From Bactericera cockerelli (lineage: Eukaryota; Arthropoda; Insecta; Hemiptera; Triozidae), in NCBI GenBank assembly GCA_024516035.1, contig CM044963.1, forward strand, positions 23,988,435 through 24,052,434: a DNA stretch of 64,000 nucleotides, read 5' to 3'. Numbering within the stretch: position 1 is the stretch's first letter; each line of letters starts with the position of its first letter. Both the position numbers and the translations under genes were made by a program. The notes under the pieces are model-generated. The model saw only the letters and a list, made by a program, of their open reading frames with translations, ran no database searches and was not told the origin of the DNA. Below are positions 41,858-51,772 of the stretch, in pieces.

Positions 41858-42692
41858 AGGGGTTTTATGTGTGTGTATTGAAGGAGTTTTGAACTAGAGT
41901 ATCATGCTGAACTAAGTCGTATTTTTCTTTCTAACTAAAAATGTTTTCCTGGCTAGGTTTTTTCAAAATATTTCCATTTTATTCCAAGGTCATTCGTGAA
42001 AGAAAAATGCGTTTGGTTACTTTTAAAGATAAACATCCGGCGTGAACGACAGGCCTACCGCCTTGTTAAAGCGCCGTTAAACCGGAAAAAAAAAAAGATA
42101 AACAATGGACTTAACCTATAAAAGAACTGGAAGCAAGAATTTTCTACTTCCATTTTGGTTAACTTTGGAAGTGGAAATTTTTGCTCTTCTAAAAGAAAAA
42201 TGACTTGCTTCCACTTTCGTTCATTTTATTCCCATTTGGTTAACTTTGGTTAGAAAGAAAAATACGGCTCTAGAGTGTCATGTTGAACTAGAGTGGCAAT
42301 GCGGGCGGCTGTGTGGCGTGTGGTATCATCGGGCGCTATTGAAGGGGTTTTATGTGTGTGTAATTGTGTATTGAAGGAGTTTTATTAAGAATGTGAATTT
42401 TGTCTACTAGAGCAGCGGTTCCCAACCGGTGGTGCAAAATAAAATCGGGGTGGGCCGCAAATTTGTTTTAAAAATATTATTGGGCCCCCAAGCTAAAAAG
42501 ATTGGGAACCGCTGTACTAGAGAACTAGAGTGTGTCATAAACCCCATTAGAGAACTAGATCTCATAAACCCCATGCAGGCCATGCAATACCGTGCAAGGC
42601 ATACCCCATGCAATGGTTTTTGAAGGGGTTTTATGGAGTATCCGAATTTTCTCTAGTAGTGTATAGCGTGTGGTATTATCCGTCGATTATGA
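41811..42692 (+). repeat. Local duplication of the SOD 3' end
   Basis: The last ~15 codons, stop and early 3' UTR (41811-41917) recur at 42294-42390 (GGCAATGCGGGCGG, GGTATCATCGGGCGCTATTG, AGGGGTTTTATGTGTGTG) and faintly at 42613-42692. In the second copy the codon for the active-site Arg reads TGT (Cys). It lacks a splice acceptor, so it is 3' UTR sequence or a pseudo-exon. Confidence 0.85.
41918..42266. mobile_element. Foldback element between the SOD 3' duplicates
   Basis: CGTATTTTTCTTTCTAAC at 41918 and its inverse at 42249-42266 flank ~310 bp. The bordering TAGAGTATCATGCTGAACTA and TAGAGTGTCATGTTGAACTA are part of the duplicated 3' UTR. It contains GCGCCGTTAAACC plus poly-A (42070-42098), like a 5S SINE tail. 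Confidence 0.55.
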
Positions 42693-42781
42693 GAAGGAAG
42701 ATTAATTTGAGGAATTGAGAGAAGGAGAGTTTGTGGTTAAAGTGTTGAAGTGAGACGTCATGTCCTCTTTACAGTAGGTCC

Positions 42782-42787
42782 AATAAA
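42782..42787 (+). terminator. Candidate SOD polyadenylation signal
   Basis: AATAAA about 925 bp after the stop and beyond the duplicated segments. No closer canonical AATAAA was seen in the 3' UTR. Tentative. Confidence 0.35.
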
Positions 42788-43057
42788 TGAGAATAAGAGA
42801 AAGAGAACAGGTTAATTTAGGCATTGATTTATTTGTATTTATGTACTTATTTATTTATTAATTATTTGGAAACATTCATTTTATTTATTACATAATCTAC
42901 ATTATTATGTACGCTCATTTTTTATACTCAAAGCTTTGGTATAATATATCAAGGTTATGGGAGATCCAACATTTTTCATAATAAAACATGAACTCATTTA
43001 TCTGAAAGTGTTAGTTTTTTACTTATCATTAGATATATATTTATCTTTATATATATA

Positions 43058-43294
43058 CAAGCGGGCTGTCGCCCCCTTTGCGGGCCGAGGCATGGCCGTG
43101 AAGCAAAAAATCCTTTTTCGCCAATGGCAGGTGTTGTAGTGGGAATTACAAAAAATCCCGTCTTATTGCACATCTAGACTATAAGACAAAGCTACCTACC
43201 AAATTTCAGCTTCCTAGGACTTACGGTTTGGGCTGTAGAGCGATGATCAGTCAGTGGTCAGTCAGTGACTTTGACATTTATATGTATATTAAGA
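43058..43294 (-). mobile_element. Short Helitron, diverged
   Basis: Matches 61366-61616 over most of its length (GCGGGCTGTCGCCC, GGGCCGAGGCATGGCCGTG, CCTTTTTCGCCAATGGCAGG, GGGCTGTAGAGCGATGATC). On the minus strand it starts TCTTAATATACATATAAATG and ends at the hairpin with CTTG instead of CTAG. It is ~50 bp upstream of the BEL element. Confidence 0.7.
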
Positions 43295-43340
43295 TTCTGA
43301 TAGTTGTTCTTCTTTTTTTTATCACAATTACTTCAATACA

Positions 43341-43345
43341 GATAT
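43341..43345. repeat. Target site duplication of the BEL element (5')
   Basis: GATAT here and again at 49921-49925 immediately after the 3' LTR. A 5-bp duplication is usual for BEL/Pao integration. Confidence 0.9.
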
Positions 43346-43609
43346 TGTTCGCGCCATCTAATAAATTTAATATTTTATTTTATATCTGTGTTGTGGGATA
43401 TTAAAAGTCGTTTTTTGTCTCACTTTTTTATCCCTATCTACTTGTATTTAACATCCTTGTAAACAAAAATCAACAAATAAAATCTTCACTCTTTCATTCC
43501 ATTTTCTAAAAGCTACCGATCGAGTTCAATTATTTTCATCTCTACTAAATTATTTGTAGTAAGGCAATTAAGCCACTCAAAGGCTCCTCTTATTAAAAGG
43601 GAGTCATCA
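43346..43609 (+). mobile_element. 5' LTR of BEL/Pao retrotransposon
   Basis: 264 bp, starting TGTTCGCGCC and ending GGAGTCATCA (TG...CA). It holds an AT-rich promoter-like start and an AATAAA at 43476-43481. By eye I found no difference from the 3' LTR. Confidence 0.95.
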
Positions 43610-43614
43610 TTTAA

Positions 43615-43632
43615 TGGTCCTTCGGTCATTTG
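43615..43632 (+). promoter_or_regulatory. Candidate primer binding site
   Basis: TGGTCCTTCGGTCATTTG begins 5 nt after the 5' LTR. The TGG start fits pairing to a tRNA CCA end. The tRNA species was not identified. Confidence 0.5.
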
Positions 43633-43804
43633 GATCCTCGATTATCAATATATTCGTAGATAATTGTAGATAAAATTTCAACTTCAAGTACTCCAACTCT
43701 CAACACTTCAACCCCATTGGAATAACCTCGAAGTCGCAACTCGCATTCTCAGTCTGTAAGTAATCAGAAACTTCTAACATTCAATTGATCAACTCATATT
43801 TGCA

Positions 43805-46800
43805 ATGACAAAACCTGATGTCGAACTCAAAATTCTCAATTCTGAAAAAGAACATATTTTTTCATACATGCAGGAAACTTTTGACTTGACAAAAAAACTA
43901 TCGGACAAAAACTCTCAGTCATCATTCAAGAGAAGAGTCTTTACAGTTGAACACATGAGATCTGAATTCAAACAAATAATAGAGAAAATCAACATGCTGG
44001 AGATTGAAACTGGAGTCCAGAGACCACTGGGCTTCAAAGATCTTGACACCATAGAAGACATGTATGGATCAATCAAGTATGCTGAGAAGCTGATCAGTTC
44101 TCCTGCAACTACTGCTGCTTCTGTGCCACCATCAGATGTTGAAACAACAGAGTCTTTTGTCAAACTCCAAAGGCTTGAACTTCCCTCATTCAACGGAGAT
44201 ATTGCAGATTGGCCATTGTTCTACAACTTGTTCAAGGTGAACATCCATGATCGTCCAGACATTCCAAAAGGACACAAACTTCAACACCTGCTTGCTAAAT
44301 TAACTGGTCGAGCTCAACTGATGTGTTCGGGTATTCTTCCCACGGAGGCTAATTATGATGTAATATGGAATGTGCTCTTAAACAGGTACGAGGATAAAAG
44401 AAACCTTGCTACACATTATCTAGATATTTTGTTTAATTTTAAAACTAATAAATTTGAATCATCTCAACATTTAACTTTATTCGTAGACAAAGTTGGTGCA
44501 GCCATTGCTGCTCTCAAGGCTTTGAATATTTCTGACTTGGCAGATTTCATTTTATTTTATATTGGAAACCTTAAAATTGATGACTCAACCAGGAGATTAT
44601 TTGAAAATTCTTTGGATTCACAAGAAATTCCAACATTTAAAAAGCTATTAACGTTTATTCAAAATCAAACTAAAATTTTATTTCGCATTGCACCTAATGT
44701 TAGTACTGTATCTAAACCTGTCATACATGAATCTAAATTTATTGGTAGTAGTTACAACAAACCATCTAGGGTTTCTCACTCATTTTTTGTCAAGAATAAT
44801 ATTTGTTCACTCTGCAAGGTGGACCACCCATTGTTTAAATGTCCTAAATTTTTAAAATTGAATCCTCAGGATAGATATGCTATTGTAAAACAACACTCAC
44901 ATTGTGTTAACTGCCTTGGTAATAATCATCGAGTGTCAGATTGTGCTTCAAAACATGTTTGCAGTACTTGTCGACTAAAACATCATTCCCTTTTGCATTT
45001 TATCAATAATAGTCAACCTGATGTGTCCAAATATAATGAACACAAGACTAGTACTCAGCCCAAATTTTGTAATATTAGTAGTATGCATGCTGGACAGTCA
45101 TCTCAAAGTAATGAGAAGGCTGAGTCAGCCAAAGTAACATTATGTTCTCAGACAGAGCATAGTATCAAAAATATTGGTAGTAGTATGACAGTCTTACTAG
45201 GTACTATAAAAATAAACTTGTATGATATTAATGGTGTTCCTCATGTAATGAGGTTCCTCTTAGACAATGGTTCTATGTCAAATATTATTATTCAATCTGC
45301 CCTTGATATTTTAAAAATACCTTTACAACCCTCTAACTCTAGTTTGCGAGGTCTAGGTTCGGCTAATAGCCATGTTTATGGTCAAGTGAACTTACCGTTC
45401 TCCTCTAGATTTGATGACCGTGCAAGATACACAGCTCAAGCATTGGTTGTTGATCATGTTGTTGACAGAATACCTGTACATCCTATTGACTGCTCTAATC
45501 TTAATTATCTCAATGAACTCCAACTTTCAGATGATGAGTTCATGGATCCTGGTCCAATATTTGGCATTCTTGGTTCTTCCATTTATCCTTACATACTTCT
45601 TGGACAATCAGTCTGTGGTGCTAATAACCAACCAGTTGCTGTTAATACAAAACTTGGTCATGTGATACTTGGAAATGCACCTATTGTATGTGGTAGTGGT
45701 AAGGATCCCTCGATCTGTATGTTTCAAAGTTCATTAGATAATAATCTTGTAAAATTCTGGGAGTTGGAAAAAATTCCACTGGCTGAAAATCTTAAACTCA
45801 GTCCAGAGGATATAGCTTGTGAGCACATTTATTCTTCTGAAATGTCTCGAAATGAGCATGGTATATATAAGGTGCCTCTACCTTTTAAGCAAGACCCCTC
45901 TCAGCTGGGGGATTCATTCTTGATGGCTAAAAATAGATTTCTTAATCTTGAGAAACGGCTAGAAAGTTCAGTTTCTTTACGTGCAGACTATAATAAAGCT
46001 ATGTCTGATTTAATTGAGAAAGGTTTCATGAGTAAATGTTCAGACCAATCTGATATATCGGGTTACTTCATTCCTCATCATATGGTAACTAAGTCAGATA
46101 GTGTCAGCACTAAACTTAGAGTTGTTTTTGACGCCAGTGCAATTACTACTAGTGGAAAGTCTTTAAATGATATCCTATACTGTGGTGCTAAACTTTATTC
46201 CAGTTTGTTTAGTGTACTCTTGAATTTTAGATTGTTTCAATACGCACTGAATGGAGACATTACTAAAATGTTTTTACAAATCCTAGTTTGTGAAAAATAT
46301 CAGCAGTATCAAAAATTAATCTGGAGACCTACTCCAAATGATAGTCTTACTTTTTTTAATTTAATGGTAGTAACATTTGGTGTAAAATCCTCACCATTTC
46401 TTGCCTTGCGTACTATTCATCAGCTGATATTAGATGAAGCAGAAAATTTCTCTTTGTCAAAAAATATTGCTGACAAACTCTACATGGATGATCTGGTTGC
46501 CTCATTTGGTACTGAAGAGGAGTGTATTTTGTTTTACAAAAATATCACTGACTTGTTCAAGTCAGGTGGATTTAAATTCACCAAGTGGTCGTCAAATTCA
46601 AACCAGGTTCTTCAAAATATTCCATTGTCAGATCAACTAGAGAAAATGGTCTCATGGGATGAAGAAAATTTCACACTCAAGGTTTTGGGTTTATACTGGA
46701 ACCCCAAGGCAGATACTTTATTCTTCAAAATAAATCAAAACACTAGTCCATGTACTAAGAGAGGTATTCTCTCATACATTCTCACAATTTATGATCCTTT

Positions 46801-47302
46801 GGGATTATTGGCCCCAATTGCCTTATTTGTTAAACTTCTTATCAAAAAATTGTGGATTTGTAAAATTGATTGGGATTCTGCTCCCCCTTCTGACATCATA
46901 GCCTTGTGGAATAACTTCAATGCTCAATTACCTCTACTTCAAAATCTCAATTTTCCTAGACATATCAATGTCGAGGTTGATTGTGTCTTTCAACTGTTGG
47001 GTTTCTCAGATGCTAGTGAGAAGGCTTATGGAGCTGTTATCTACAGTAGAGTCCTCCTTCCTAATGGGACAATCAAAATAGAAATAATTTGTGCCAAATC
47101 AAAGGTAGCCCCTTTAAAAGATGAAAGTATTCCCAGACTAGAACTTTGTGGACTTCTTTTACTGTCTGACCTAATGAAGGTTGTGACTGAGTCCTACTCA
47201 TCAAAATTCAAAATTGACAAATCCTTCTGCTTAACAGATTCGAGGTGTTACGCTATGCTGGGCTCACTCATCTCCTCATCTGTTCAATGTTTTTATTGCT
47301 AA
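43805..47302 (+). CDS. BEL/Pao gag-pol polyprotein, N-terminal part
   Basis: 1165 codons from the first ATG after the leader. Residues ~120-270 are the gag DUF1759 (LELPSFNGDIADWPLF). Zinc fingers follow: C334-x2-C-x3-H-x4-C346, C367-x2-C-x4-H-x4-C380 and CSTC at 386-389. The aspartic protease motif is LLDNGS at 485-490, with Asp487 followed by Asn rather than the usual Ser/Thr. RT spans about 735-960, with FDAS and YMDD at 893-896. RNase H begins near 1060 with acidic residues Asp1069, Glu1113 and Asp1145. About 20 codons after Asp1145 the frame is out of register and stops at 47302. The continuation lies in another frame (integrase), so the natural product would be one longer polyprotein. 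Confidence 0.95.
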   Translation: MTKPDVELKILNSEKEHIFSYMQETFDLTKKLSDKNSQSSFKRRVFTVEHMRSEFKQIIEKINMLEIETGVQRPLGFKDLDTIEDMYGSIKYAEKLISSPATTAASVPPSDVETTESFVKLQRLELPSFNGDIADWPLFYNLFKVNIHDRPDIPKGHKLQHLLAKLTGRAQLMCSGILPTEANYDVIWNVLLNRYEDKRNLATHYLDILFNFKTNKFESSQHLTLFVDKVGAAIAALKALNISDLADFILFYIGNLKIDDSTRRLFENSLDSQEIPTFKKLLTFIQNQTKILFRIAPNVSTVSKPVIHESKFIGSSYNKPSRVSHSFFVKNNICSLCKVDHPLFKCPKFLKLNPQDRYAIVKQHSHCVNCLGNNHRVSDCASKHVCSTCRLKHHSLLHFINNSQPDVSKYNEHKTSTQPKFCNISSMHAGQSSQSNEKAESAKVTLCSQTEHSIKNIGSSMTVLLGTIKINLYDINGVPHVMRFLLDNGSMSNIIIQSALDILKIPLQPSNSSLRGLGSANSHVYGQVNLPFSSRFDDRARYTAQALVVDHVVDRIPVHPIDCSNLNYLNELQLSDDEFMDPGPIFGILGSSIYPYILLGQSVCGANNQPVAVNTKLGHVILGNAPIVCGSGKDPSICMFQSSLDNNLVKFWELEKIPLAENLKLSPEDIACEHIYSSEMSRNEHGIYKVPLPFKQDPSQLGDSFLMAKNRFLNLEKRLESSVSLRADYNKAMSDLIEKGFMSKCSDQSDISGYFIPHHMVTKSDSVSTKLRVVFDASAITTSGKSLNDILYCGAKLYSSLFSVLLNFRLFQYALNGDITKMFLQILVCEKYQQYQKLIWRPTPNDSLTFFNLMVVTFGVKSSPFLALRTIHQLILDEAENFSLSKNIADKLYMDDLVASFGTEEECILFYKNITDLFKSGGFKFTKWSSNSNQVLQNIPLSDQLEKMVSWDEENFTLKVLGLYWNPKADTLFFKINQNTSPCTKRGILSYILTIYDPLGLLAPIALFVKLLIKKLWICKIDWDSAPPSDIIALWNNFNAQLPLLQNLNFPRHINVEVDCVFQLLGFSDASEKAYGAVIYSRVLLPNGTIKIEIICAKSKVAPLKDESIPRLELCGLLLLSDLMKVVTESYSSKFKIDKSFCLTDSRCYAMLGSLISSSVQCFYC
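47240..47249 (+). other. One-base frame disruption in RNase H
   Basis: Conserved RNase H reads in one frame up to about Asp1145 (47237-47239) and resumes in the next frame from about 47247. The net change is one extra base between them. It could be a true indel after insertion or a consensus error. A programmed +1 shift is unlikely in the middle of a folded domain. Confidence 0.8.
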
Positions 47303-49031
47303 TAGGATTAGTAAAATCCAACAAAATATTGATATTTCCAATTTATTTCATATCGCAGGCATTGACAACCCTGCTGATGTCTTATCTCGTGGATTACTTC
47401 CAGAACAACTTGTGGATAGTAAATTATATCTATCGGGTCCCTCTTGGTTATATACACCTCAGGCTGACTGGCCCATTCGTAGCTATCATGATTTCACAGA
47501 CAAATCAGTTCTGGAGATCAAATCTAATTTTGCTGCAATTAGTACTCCCAATGAGGGAGAAAACACACTTCTTGAAATGTTTACTAGATGTTCAGCATGG
47601 ACTAAACTTCTAAGAGTTGTAGTCTATGTATTAAAATTTGTCAAAATTATACCCATAACTCAAAATATCAATGCTGAAGCCCTCAGCACTGCTGAACAAT
47701 TTGTAGTCAAGATTCTTCAAAAGAAGTTTTTCTCAGATGATATAGAGAACATTAAAAAGAATGTCATTTGTAGTCCTATGTTAAGAAAACTCTGTCCTTT
47801 TCTTGATGATGATGGTATTCTAAGAGTTGGCGGTAGAATTTCTAACTCAAATCTGTCATATTCTCAACAGCATCCTATTTTGTTGTCTAAAAATTGGGCA
47901 GTAGGTCTTATCATTGACTATTTGCACCAAAGAAACTTTCATACTGGCCCTCATTTACTTCTAGCCTTGTTGAGACAGAGATTTTGGGTTTTAGGAGCTC
48001 GTAATTATGTCAGAAAGCGTTTTCAAGCTTGTAACATTTGTTTTAGACTGTCACCTAAGTTTTCATATCCCAAAATGGGAGACTTGCCAAGTTCTAGAGT
48101 CCTGGAATCCAAGCCATTTCTTAACACGGCTTGTGACTATCTAGGTCCTATCTCTATTGTACTCACACATCGTCGTGGTCAAAGGCCTCAGAAAGCCTAT
48201 GTTGCAGTGTTTGTTTGTCTTGCCACCAAGGCTATCCATTTCGAAGTTGCCTCAGACTTATCCACTCCTTGCTTCTTAAATGCTTTTAAAAGATTTCTTT
48301 CTAGGCGTGGGCCTATCAAAACAATGCTAACTGATAATGGCACTAATTTTGTTGGTGCAAAAAATCATCTTGAGCAAATATATAGTCTGCTTGAATCCAA
48401 GGATTATAAAGATAGTTTTGCTCATGAGTTGGCTGAATATAGAATTGTTTGGTCTATGAACCCACCAGCCAGCCCTCATTTTGGAGGTATATTTGAAAGT
48501 TGTGTTAAGTCATTCAAGACTCATTTCTTTAGAGTTGTTGGCAAACAGTTGCTAAGTTACGAGGAACTGACCACTCTTACCACACAAATAGAATGTTTAT
48601 TAAATTCTAGGCCCTTGTGCAAACTTAATTCTGATCCTGAAGATTGTGATCTATTAACCCCTAATCACTTTTTGAAGCTAACCCCTTTAACTTGCATACC
48701 AGCTGTAGATGTAACTGAGGTTAACCTTAATAGACTATCAAGATTTCAGTTAATTGATCAACTAATGCAGTCATTCTGGAAAAGATGGTCTCTTGAGTAT
48801 TTGACCCAATTACAAGCACGGGAAAAGTGGTATAATGAATCTATTAATATAAAAATTGGTACAGTTGTGTTGCTAAAGCAGGAAAATTCTCCTCCTCTTT
48901 CCTGGCCCACGGGTATTGTCTCTCAATTATGCCCTGGCAAAGATGGAGTAGTCAGAGTTGTGTTAGTGAAAACACCCAGAGGAGTGTACAAAAGGGCTGT
49001 TCACAACTTGTGTCCCCTTCCTTCCCAGTAG
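47244..49031 (+). CDS. BEL/Pao pol, RNase H end, integrase and DUF5641
   Basis: Continuation of pol in a frame one base off the first. No start codon of its own is expected; the first ATG is at 47412. Counting from that Met, the zinc-binding HHCC of integrase is His172, His177, Cys207, Cys210. The DDE triad is Asp242 (ACDYLGP), Asp308 (LTDNGTNFVG) and Glu362 (FGGIFES). The C-terminal DUF5641 follows (FWKRWSLEYL, LKQENSPPLSW, VVRVVLVKTPRG). Upstream of the Met, the same frame reads the remainder of RNase H and an NPADVLSRG motif typical of BEL elements. Confidence 0.92.
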   Translation, partial: GVTLCWAHSSPHLFNVFIANRISKIQQNIDISNLFHIAGIDNPADVLSRGLLPEQLVDSKLYLSGPSWLYTPQADWPIRSYHDFTDKSVLEIKSNFAAISTPNEGENTLLEMFTRCSAWTKLLRVVVYVLKFVKIIPITQNINAEALSTAEQFVVKILQKKFFSDDIENIKKNVICSPMLRKLCPFLDDDGILRVGGRISNSNLSYSQQHPILLSKNWAVGLIIDYLHQRNFHTGPHLLLALLRQRFWVLGARNYVRKRFQACNICFRLSPKFSYPKMGDLPSSRVLESKPFLNTACDYLGPISIVLTHRRGQRPQKAYVAVFVCLATKAIHFEVASDLSTPCFLNAFKRFLSRRGPIKTMLTDNGTNFVGAKNHLEQIYSLLESKDYKDSFAHELAEYRIVWSMNPPASPHFGGIFESCVKSFKTHFFRVVGKQLLSYEELTTLTTQIECLLNSRPLCKLNSDPEDCDLLTPNHFLKLTPLTCIPAVDVTEVNLNRLSRFQLIDQLMQSFWKRWSLEYLTQLQAREKWYNESINIKIGTVVLLKQENSPPLSWPTGIVSQLCPGKDGVVRVVLVKTPRGVYKRAVHNLCPLPSQ

Positions 49032-49643
49032 TGTTTATTAATAATATTATTTTAAAATGGAAAAAATGATATTTTCCCTTTTTTTTCTCTCAATTGGTTA
49101 TATTAATAAAGTTAACTGTCAAAATGTATTTGATTATTATAAAGTGAGAAATTAGTGTATATAATGATATTTTCTTCCTTTTCATTTAGTTATAATAATA
49201 TTATCAATTATTAGATTATGATGATATGTTTATTATAATAAAATTGTCTTATTTTGATGATTCTTTGTTCAATATACTTAGCTTGCTAGTTCAAATAGAT
49301 TGATAAGGAAGTATGATTGAGTCATGAAGTAATTATGTCTAAAAAAATACCCCCTTTCTATACCATCCATTATTTTATTTAATTATAATAATGTTCAGGT
49401 CTGATTAATCAGCTGACATAAGTTTGAATGAAAATTATCATGTATAGGTGTGCAGTGTATGTTCATTTTATTAAGATGCGGTTCACAAGTCTTAAAACCC
49501 TCTCACTGTTGGGTCATAATTATGCTTGGCTTACACATATTTCAGACTTTGTTAACTTAAACCCTTTATTGTTAACTTTGATAATTTTATTTTAATCATA
49601 CAATACTTAGTTCCAGCTTTGTTAATTTTGAAGGCTTCCCTTC
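49032..49643 (+). other. BEL 3' untranslated region
   Basis: ~610 bp of AT-rich sequence with no open frame of note, so no envelope-like gene. Confidence 0.8.
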
Positions 49644-49656
49644 AAAGCTGGGGGGG
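49644..49656 (+). promoter_or_regulatory. Polypurine tract of the BEL element
   Basis: AAAGCTGGGGGGG immediately precedes the 3' LTR. It is the plus-strand primer site. Confidence 0.85.
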
Positions 49657-49920
49657 TGTTCGCGCCATCTAATAAATTTAATATTTTATTTTATATCTGT
49701 GTTGTGGGATATTAAAAGTCGTTTTTTGTCTCACTTTTTTATCCCTATCTACTTGTATTTAACATCCTTGTAAACAAAAATCAACAAATAAAATCTTCAC
49801 TCTTTCATTCCATTTTCTAAAAGCTACCGATCGAGTTCAATTATTTTCATCTCTACTAAATTATTTGTAGTAAGGCAATTAAGCCACTCAAAGGCTCCTC
49901 TTATTAAAAGGGAGTCATCA
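49657..49920 (+). mobile_element. 3' LTR of BEL/Pao retrotransposon
   Basis: 264 bp. I compared it base by base with 43346-43609 and saw no difference. It is followed by GATAT (49921-49925). Confidence 0.95.
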
Positions 49921-50088
49921 GATATTATATACGGTATATACCTCTTATTTATGTTCTCTTCTTGATATAGGGAAATTCGTGCCTCCTCTACCTACCTCTA
50001 TAGGTATTATTGGTATACTTAAAGTACAATAATTATTTGGCTATCTAATCTATACATTAGATACCTACCTTTTAAATTAAATCATCGT

Positions 50089-50290
50089 GCCCGAGCGGGT
50101 AGCACTGAATGCACTGGGCTTGTCCCCACATTGAGCAGGGTTTGAATCCCAGCTGGGTAAAAAAAAAATTCAATGATCTAGGTAGGTACTTAGCTACTTA
50201 GTTTGGATGTCTGGAGTGCACTCATATCTCGAGGAGAAATGTTCTTTTGCTCTCATTTCACTCATATTTAAAAAGCCAATACCTAGATAA
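50089..50290 (+). mobile_element. tRNA-derived SINE (separate family)
   Basis: GTGCCCGAGCGGGTAGCACT (A-box) and GGGTTTGAATCCCAGCTGGG (B-box) with a poly-A join, then TGGATGTCTGGAGTGCACTC, ATATCTCGAGGAG. The tail phrase is loosely like family A. Only one copy was recognised. Confidence 0.6.
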
Positions 50291-50705
50291 TATTAATTAC
50301 CTATATCCTATATGTACCTATGTACCTGTTTTAAAAATACCATGTCCTACGTGCCTTTAAAAAATTGCTTGGAGAATCGAGATCACATTACTATGAAGGT
50401 CATTAAATGATAATTTTAAGATCGGTAGATAAAAAGTATCTGAATCTATCATCTTTAATCTGTATTTCTCATCTCATTCAGGAACACGGAGTTCCCTAGG
50501 AGGTTCTCAAAACTCGTCTTATTCTTATTGAAAAATAATCCCAGACGGATGTTATTTGGTTCACGCTCTACTCGCAGGAAATATATTACAAAATGGCGGC
50601 AATAAACTGGATTTTATCTAAAACAAACTTGGATATAAGAGACAACATTTCAGGTGCAACTTGGCTCTCTACATAAATATGTATAATGGAAAATGAGCTC
50701 TACAT

Positions 50706-50932
50706 TACTCTACAATGTTTGACCCGGTAGCTCAGTGGTAAAGGCGCAATCCTTAGATTCCAGAGATCGTGGGTTTGAAACCCAGCCGGGACATGACAAG
50801 TTATCCTCCCATATAATAATTTTACCAAGTAATAATATGTATTGTATTGGACTAACTGCTGGAATAATAGGACTTTAATGGTCCTAATCGGGCAATATAA
50901 AAAGGGGATATTATTATTATTTATAAGAGTAA
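50706..50932 (+). mobile_element. tRNA-derived SINE-D
   Basis: GACCCGGTAGCTCAGTGG (A-box), GTGGGTTTGAAACCCAGC (B-box), CCGGGACATGACAAGTTATC and the D tail ending GTCCTAATCGGGCAATATAA plus ATTATTATT. Confidence 0.8.
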
Positions 50933-51382
50933 GAGAAAATAGTTCTGGTTAGTTGAGTTCTCTTATACGTATATACAAGTTCACATGTAAGTATCATATA
51001 AAATTGTGCATACGTAACTTTTTATTTTCTGGAAACCTGTAACACCACAAAAAAAAATACTTAAAATTTCTAATATTAGAAATTTCTCGGAAGTAATATT
51101 GAAAAGAATTGAATCGACACGAAAAAATTTCTCCTTCTATAAATTCGCTCCGGCCTACTTCACACTGTCCACAGTTTGAGAACGTCTATTCTAATTCCGG
51201 ACAGGTTAAGGATTAAGGAGCAGCTAGTGACAGACGGTTGGGTCCATGACATTGAGAAGATCGGGAGGGGACACTGCTCTTTCTAGACCAGGGGTTACCC
51301 GTTCGTATCCTACTTTGTCCTTCAAATTCTACCCGCATTCACACGGGAGTCAGGGTAGAATTCACCCACGTACATCATTTGT

Positions 51383-51532
51383 AAAGTTACCATATTTGTG
51401 TTAATCACTTTCGTGATATCACAACTACTCAAACTCGCTTTACTAAATCTACGCTGAAACCGGGACTTGAACCACCGACCTCCAGGTTACAAGTCCGCTG
51501 CCTTATCGATCAAGCTACCGAGGTCGGTCACA
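51383..51532 (-). mobile_element. tRNA-derived SINE-B with 12-bp TSD
   Basis: Flanked by TACATCATTTGT at 51371-51382 and 51533-51544. The minus strand reads GACCTCGGTAGCTTGATCG, GGTCGGTGGTTCAAGTCCCG, GTTTCAGCGTAGATTTAGT, GTGATATCACGAAAGTG, AACACAAATATG. It is the best-bounded copy of family B, ~150 bp. Confidence 0.9.
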
Positions 51533-51599
51533 TACATCATTTGTTTACCCACATATACATAAGCCATAGGTATTAAGACTATTACCGTCATTACCGATC

Positions 51600-51772
51600 T
51601 AAGGGTTGCGTGGAAGAGATTGCCACTGGCAATAACCCCGCCCTTTGGTTAGGACATCTTTGTATATTATGTTACTAATCTTTTTTCTTGTTTATATTTT
51701 TCGAAATTTTTATCATTACTTGTTTGATATTTTTTGTCCTATATTAATAAAGCATTCAATGTAATAATAATA
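51600..51772 (+). repeat. Repeat E, full copy
   Basis: AAGGGTTGCGTGGAAGAGAT, TGCCACTGGCAATAACCCCG, CCCTTTGGTTAGGACA, a T-rich stretch and TATTAATAAAGCATTC with TAATAATAA. Confidence 0.75.

Larger units (their letters stand above)
43346..49920 (+). mobile_element. BEL/Pao LTR retrotransposon, near-complete
   Basis: A 6.6-kb element with identical 264-bp LTRs, a GATAT target duplication, a primer-binding-site candidate, gag-pol in two frames and a polypurine tract. Order: DUF1759-type gag, CCHC zinc knuckles, protease (DUF1758), reverse transcriptase, RNase H, HHCC integrase, DUF5641, the BEL/Pao arrangement. No env-like frame is present between 49032 and the polypurine tract. It inserted recently but carries one frame disruption in RNase H. 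Confidence 0.95.

Noticed and set aside
49032..49656. Envelope-like gene in the BEL element
   Set aside because: The segment is AT-rich and has no substantial open frame.
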